A stretch of DNA of 15,795 nucleotides, taken from NCBI GenBank assembly GCA_943327025.2, contig CALPVO020000010.1:1-15795 (forward strand), in the 5' to 3' direction. The notes beneath the pieces were generated by a model that saw only the letters and a list, made by a program, of their open reading frames with translations, searched no databases and was not told the DNA's origin. Both the position numbers and the translations under genes were made by a program. How positions within the stretch are numbered: position 1 is the first letter of the stretch; each line of letters starts with the position of its first letter. The stretch comes from Janthinobacterium lividum. GTDB lineage: Bacteria > Pseudomonadota > Gammaproteobacteria > Steroidobacterales > Steroidobacteraceae. This document shows positions 13,910-15,795 of this stretch, piece after piece.

Positions 13910-14200
13910 TCAGGCGACGTAGTCGAAGAACTGCAGGTCCATGTCTTCGGAAAGTGCCGCGAGGATAGGCGGCACCAGCCGGTCGTGTGAGGGCGCCTGC
14001 ATGTGTAACTGGAACGCTGCATCGTCCTTGAAGCGCGCGTACACGATGTAGGTGCCCGCCTTCTCCTTGTGACGAATCACGTCGTAGACGTACATATCCG
14101 GCTCTTCGGCATGCGAGAGCTGTGACAGTTCCGTCTGCAGGCGCTCGAATTCAGCCTCGTGGCCCGGCTTCACTTTCAGAGTGGCTATGAACGTGGTCAT
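13910..14200 (-). CDS. ABM-superfamily small protein (antibiotic biosynthesis monooxygenase-like)
   Basis: A 96-residue protein of the dimeric ferredoxin-like ABM fold. It shows the beta-strand MTTFIATLKVKPGHEAEFERL (in part, 1-21), a helix with LSQLSHAEEPDMYVYDVIRHKEKAGTY (read in parts), YARFKDDAAFQLHMQAP, and a closing FFDYV strand. Members include quinol monooxygenases, heme-degrading enzymes and proteins of unknown role; no cofactor is needed in several. AGAGGAAG precedes its ATG. It lies 72 bp downstream of a second ABM gene on the same strand, separated by two hairpins. The pair could be isoforms or partners acting on an aromatic or quinol intermediate of the island, but that is inference. 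Confidence 0.8.
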   Translation of the reverse strand: MTTFIATLKVKPGHEAEFERLQTELSQLSHAEEPDMYVYDVIRHKEKAGTYIVYARFKDDAAFQLHMQAPSHDRLVPPILAALSEDMDLQFFDYVA

Positions 14201-14221
14201 GGAGGTCTTCCTCTAGGCTTG

Positions 14222-14243
14222 GCGCCGCCGCTATCGGCGGCGC
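14222..14243 (-). repeat. Strong GC hairpin between the two ABM genes
   Basis: GCGCCGCCG and CGGCGGCGC form a perfect 9-bp stem with a 4-nt loop, just before the Shine-Dalgarno of the downstream ABM gene. There is no U-tract. It may attenuate transcription or protect the upstream message from 3' decay. Confidence 0.5.
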
Positions 14244-14255
14244 AGTTTGGTTTGC

Positions 14256-14272
14256 CGCCAGCGGAGCTGGCG
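14256..14272 (-). repeat. Second hairpin directly after the upstream ABM stop codon
   Basis: CGCCAGC (14256-14262), a 3-nt loop, and GCTGGCG (14266-14272) form a perfect 7-bp stem touching the stop codon of the upstream ABM gene (14273-14275). It is followed 12 bp on by the stem at 14222-14243, giving tandem hairpins. Confidence 0.45.
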
Positions 14273-14569
14273 TTACTGGTATTCGTCGAGGTATTCGCGA
14301 ACGTAGGTGCCATCCAAGCACTCGATAATGCTCGCTACCGCGTCCTTGAACCATGGGGTTTCCAAGTGCGCGTGCTCGGCCGCCTCGTTGGGGAAGCTTT
14401 CCAGCACGGCGTAGCGGCGCTCTTCGCGCAGTTTGAAGAACTCGTAATAGATGGCGTCTTTTTCGTTCGCCTTAGTAGCCACCTGCAGGGCCATGGTGGC
14501 GCGCTCGAACTGTTCCTCGAAACCGGCCTTCACTGTCATACGCGACAGGAACGTAATGCGTTCGGACAT
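14273..14569 (-). CDS. ABM-superfamily small protein, second copy
   Basis: A 98-residue ABM-fold protein: MSERITFLSRMTVKAGFEEQF start strand (1-21), ALQVATKANEKDAIYYEFFKL (read in parts), YAVLESFPNEAAEHAHLETPWFKDAV, and the DGTYVREYLDEYQ end. The ATG at 14569 is chosen over the frame opening at 14635 because GGAGGGGG sits right before it. It resembles its downstream neighbour only at fold level, so a recent tandem duplication is unlikely. It is the first gene of a probable two-gene unit divergent from the Rieske ferredoxin across a region with the recurring palindrome. A possible minus-strand -10 is TAACAT at 14624-14619. Function unknown beyond the fold. Confidence 0.8.
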   Translation of the reverse strand: MSERITFLSRMTVKAGFEEQFERATMALQVATKANEKDAIYYEFFKLREERRYAVLESFPNEAAEHAHLETPWFKDAVASIIECLDGTYVREYLDEYQ

Positions 14570-14605
14570 GCCCCCTCCAGAAAATATTTGGGTTGGCGTG
14601 GTGCC

Positions 14606-14613
14606 AACAGTCA
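14606..14613. promoter_or_regulatory. Isolated operator half-site
   Basis: AACAGTCA matches 8 of 9 bases of the left half of the 4492 palindrome and lies 40 bp from the fuller site at 14646, at the expected start of the ABM transcript. It could be a secondary binding site. Confidence 0.35.
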
Positions 14614-14645
14614 GGCTGATGTTAGCCCACCCCATGGGCAGAAAG

Positions 14646-14663
14646 AAACAGTCAAGCCTGTTT
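14646..14663. promoter_or_regulatory. Imperfect copy of the 18-bp palindrome, probable operator
   Basis: AAACAGTCAAGCCTGTTT has the whole left half of the 4492 palindrome and 7 of 9 bases of the right half. Both sites are followed by a T/C-rich stretch (CTTC or CTTT) on the plus strand and both sit between divergent genes. It should overlap the -35 region of the Rieske ferredoxin promoter. Confidence 0.6.
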
Positions 14664-14681
14664 CTTTTTAAGCGGCGCTGC

Positions 14682-14687
14682 TAGGCT
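14682..14687 (+). promoter_or_regulatory. Candidate -10 giving a leaderless Rieske ferredoxin mRNA
   Basis: TAGGCT, with TGTTTC (14659-14664) 17 bp upstream as a weak -35 inside the palindrome, would place the transcript start at about 14693-14695, on the ATG at 14694. No Shine-Dalgarno precedes that ATG, which agrees with a leaderless message. Confidence 0.35.
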
Positions 14688-14693
14688 TTGCGC

Positions 14694-15071
14694 ATGAGCA
14701 ACCATGATAGCCAACCGGGCGCGGACAGCCCGGAACAGAACGCCGCCGCCGGTGCCGCTTGGCACGAAGTGGCGACCACCACCGACTTCACCGCCGGCAG
14801 CATGCGCGGCTATGTGGTGGGTGGCCGAGACGTGGTGGTATGCCACACCAAGGAAGGCGGCTGGCACGCGCTGGACAATATCTGCACGCACGGGTTCGTG
14901 AAGATGGATGAGGGCCGCTTGCGCGGCGTGCGGCTCATTTGCCCCCTGCACGGCGCCTCGTTCGACTGCCGCACTGGCGCAGTGTTGGGCGCCCCCGCCA
15001 GCAAGCCCTTGGCCTGCTGGCAGGTGAAGGTGGAAGGCGAACGCGTCCTGGTTGCGCCGCCGACCACCTGA
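14694..15071 (+). CDS. Rieske-type [2Fe-2S] ferredoxin of an oxygenase system
   Basis: A 125-residue small Rieske protein that would carry electrons to an oxygenase alpha subunit. The ligands are C64-T-H66-G and C83-PL-H86-G, with the usual DNICTHG and CPLHGASFDCRTG contexts. The first 20 residues are polar and poorly conserved. No signal peptide or membrane segment is seen, so this is a soluble ferredoxin and not a bc1 Rieske protein. ATG 14694 is preferred to the in-frame TTG at 14688; neither has a clear Shine-Dalgarno. It is divergent from the ABM pair and ends 10 bp from the convergent VOC gene. It lies 7 kb from the oxygenase gene but appears to share its operator, which makes it a likely partner. 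Confidence 0.9.
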   Translation: MSNHDSQPGADSPEQNAAAGAAWHEVATTTDFTAGSMRGYVVGGRDVVVCHTKEGGWHALDNICTHGFVKMDEGRLRGVRLICPLHGASFDCRTGAVLGAPASKPLACWQVKVEGERVLVAPPTT

Positions 15072-15081
15072 GCTTTACCGC

Positions 15082-15648
15082 CTAGTCTTTTTTCTTCGGG
15101 ATACGCACCGGACGTTCGCCCGTCCAGGCGTGTGCGGTCTGCTTCATGTACTCAAAGGCGCTGCGTGCCTGCGCCGAAGCCTCGATCAATTCGATCATGG
15201 CGCCTTCGTGGCCGCTAAAGCCAGCCGCGAAGTTCGGCCCACCCACGCCACGCAAGTCGCAGTAGGCGAAGCGCTGCCCTACTACGGTTTCCCCACCCTG
15301 CACCACATGGGGGTGCCAGCCCAACTGCGTCAACGTGGCTTCCAAGTCGTCCACCAGCACACCCACGTGCTGCAGGCCTTCCGGCGCTTTAGCGAGGAAC
15401 TCCGTGTAGATGCTCGGGGTCGCGCAGTGCTGCTGCACCAGTTCTATCTGGTGTTCACCGCTGTAGGCGATAGCCACGCTCATGTCCAACTGCAGGGGCT
15501 TGCCACGGAAGTGACATTGGCCGAACTGCAAATGTTCCATGACGAAGAATGGGCCCACCCCCATCACATCGCTCCACCATTCGGCCGCAGCGCGCCAATC
15601 GCGCACCACGTAGCCGTTCTGCATGATGGGCCCAAGCAAGCGACTCAT
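15082..15648 (-). CDS. VOC-family (glyoxalase/methylmalonyl-CoA epimerase-like) protein
   Basis: A 188-residue protein of the vicinal oxygen chelate fold with two beta-alpha-beta modules. Metal-ligand positions read as Glu69 (HQIELVQ), His94 (LQHVGVLVDD) and Glu153 (MIELIE). The first position, usually His or Gln, falls in MQNGYVVRDW (Q10). This fits the methylmalonyl-CoA epimerase/glyoxalase branch, but acts on an unknown substrate. The ATG at 15648 has AGGCGG upstream; the frame also opens at a TTG at 15666, which adds six residues without similarity. It lies 37 bp after an acyl-CoA dehydrogenase gene on the same strand and is probably in its operon. The C-terminus is Lys/Arg-rich (VRIPKKKD). 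Confidence 0.82.
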   Translation of the reverse strand: MSRLLGPIMQNGYVVRDWRAAAEWWSDVMGVGPFFVMEHLQFGQCHFRGKPLQLDMSVAIAYSGEHQIELVQQHCATPSIYTEFLAKAPEGLQHVGVLVDDLEATLTQLGWHPHVVQGGETVVGQRFAYCDLRGVGGPNFAAGFSGHEGAMIELIEASAQARSAFEYMKQTAHAWTGERPVRIPKKKD

Positions 15649-15685
15649 GGAGCCGCCTGCTGGCAAGCGCTGGCAGCCATGGGGC

Positions 15686-15795
15686 TCAACGCCGCTGGTC
15701 GAAGCGACGACCGACCATGGCGCTGGCGATGTTTACCTTCTGGATATCCACGGCCCCACCAGCAATTCCCCAGCCCCAGGCATCGCGCAGACGAC
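15686..15795 (-). CDS. Acyl-CoA dehydrogenase, C-terminal end only
   Basis: The last 35 codons of a minus-strand gene that enters from the right edge. The peptide RLRDAWGWGIAGGAVDIQK, followed by VNIASAMVGRRFDQRR, has the GWGIAGGxxxIQKxxIA pattern of the C-terminal helical domain of acyl-CoA dehydrogenases (FAD enzymes introducing a 2,3-double bond in acyl-CoA). The stop is TGA at 15688-15686. It lies 37 bp upstream of the VOC gene and probably shares its transcript. The fragment is short but the motif is distinctive; substrate cannot be inferred. Confidence 0.72.
   Translation of the reverse strand, partial: RLRDAWGWGIAGGAVDIQKVNIASAMVGRRFDQRR

Noticed and set aside
1..15795. Mobile element, CRISPR or toxin-antitoxin content
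   Set aside because: No transposase, integrase, direct-repeat array, tRNA-linked attachment site or small toxin/antitoxin pair could be seen on either strand.

Overview
The window is GC-rich bacterial DNA, coding on both strands, with no gap longer than about 255 bp. I see no tRNA, rRNA, CRISPR array, transposase or phage gene. The organism is most likely a gammaproteobacterium (Pseudomonadales, Nevskiales or similar). This rests on a REP-type palindrome (GCGAGCTTGCTCGC, 1595-1608) of the kind scattered through Pseudomonas genomes, a large NAD-glutamate dehydrogenase of the 180-kDa type, and the general codon and base composition. The genus cannot be fixed from sequence alone.

Left edge (1-1620): housekeeping genes, namely the 3' end of the NAD-glutamate dehydrogenase gene and a TTG-started gpmA. 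They end in a 68-bp intergenic palindrome that fills the space between two convergent stop codons.

Region 1621-3965: a crotonase-family gene and its upstream TetR-family gene on the minus strand, divergent from an NAD-type short-chain dehydrogenase (SDR) on the plus strand. A hairpin terminator separates this SDR from a convergent [2Fe-2S] ferredoxin gene (4035-4349, minus).

Central operon (4604-12867, plus): an NADP-type SDR, a ThuA-like protein, a Rieske oxygenase alpha subunit, a thiamine-diphosphate E1 alpha/beta pair, a lipoyl E2, and an exported PQQ dehydrogenase with an N-terminal cytochrome c domain. Gaps are 9-24 bp except for 82 bp before the last gene. A PhzF-family gene with its own -10 element follows.

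Right side (13910-15795): two small ABM-fold proteins (minus) divergent from a Rieske ferredoxin (plus), then a VOC-family protein and the C-terminus of an acyl-CoA dehydrogenase (both minus).

The set reads as an accessory catabolic island. A Rieske oxygenase with two possible electron carriers would attack a substrate; SDRs and the periplasmic quinoprotein would oxidise alcohols; the TPP/lipoyl complex would turn a 2-oxo acid or acetoin-like intermediate into an acyl-CoA; and the crotonase and acyl-CoA dehydrogenase would feed beta-oxidation. The substrate is not evident. No E3 (lipoamide dehydrogenase), ferredoxin reductase or transporter gene lies in the window.

The most telling non-coding signal is an 18-bp palindrome, AAACAGTCATGACTGTTT. 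It is perfect in the ferredoxin/SDR divergent region (4492-4509) and recurs imperfectly 10 kb away in the ABM/Rieske-ferredoxin divergent region (14646-14663). The halves TGACTG and CAGTCA also occur between tetR and its divergent SDR. This looks like the operator of a local TetR regulon bracketing the whole island.
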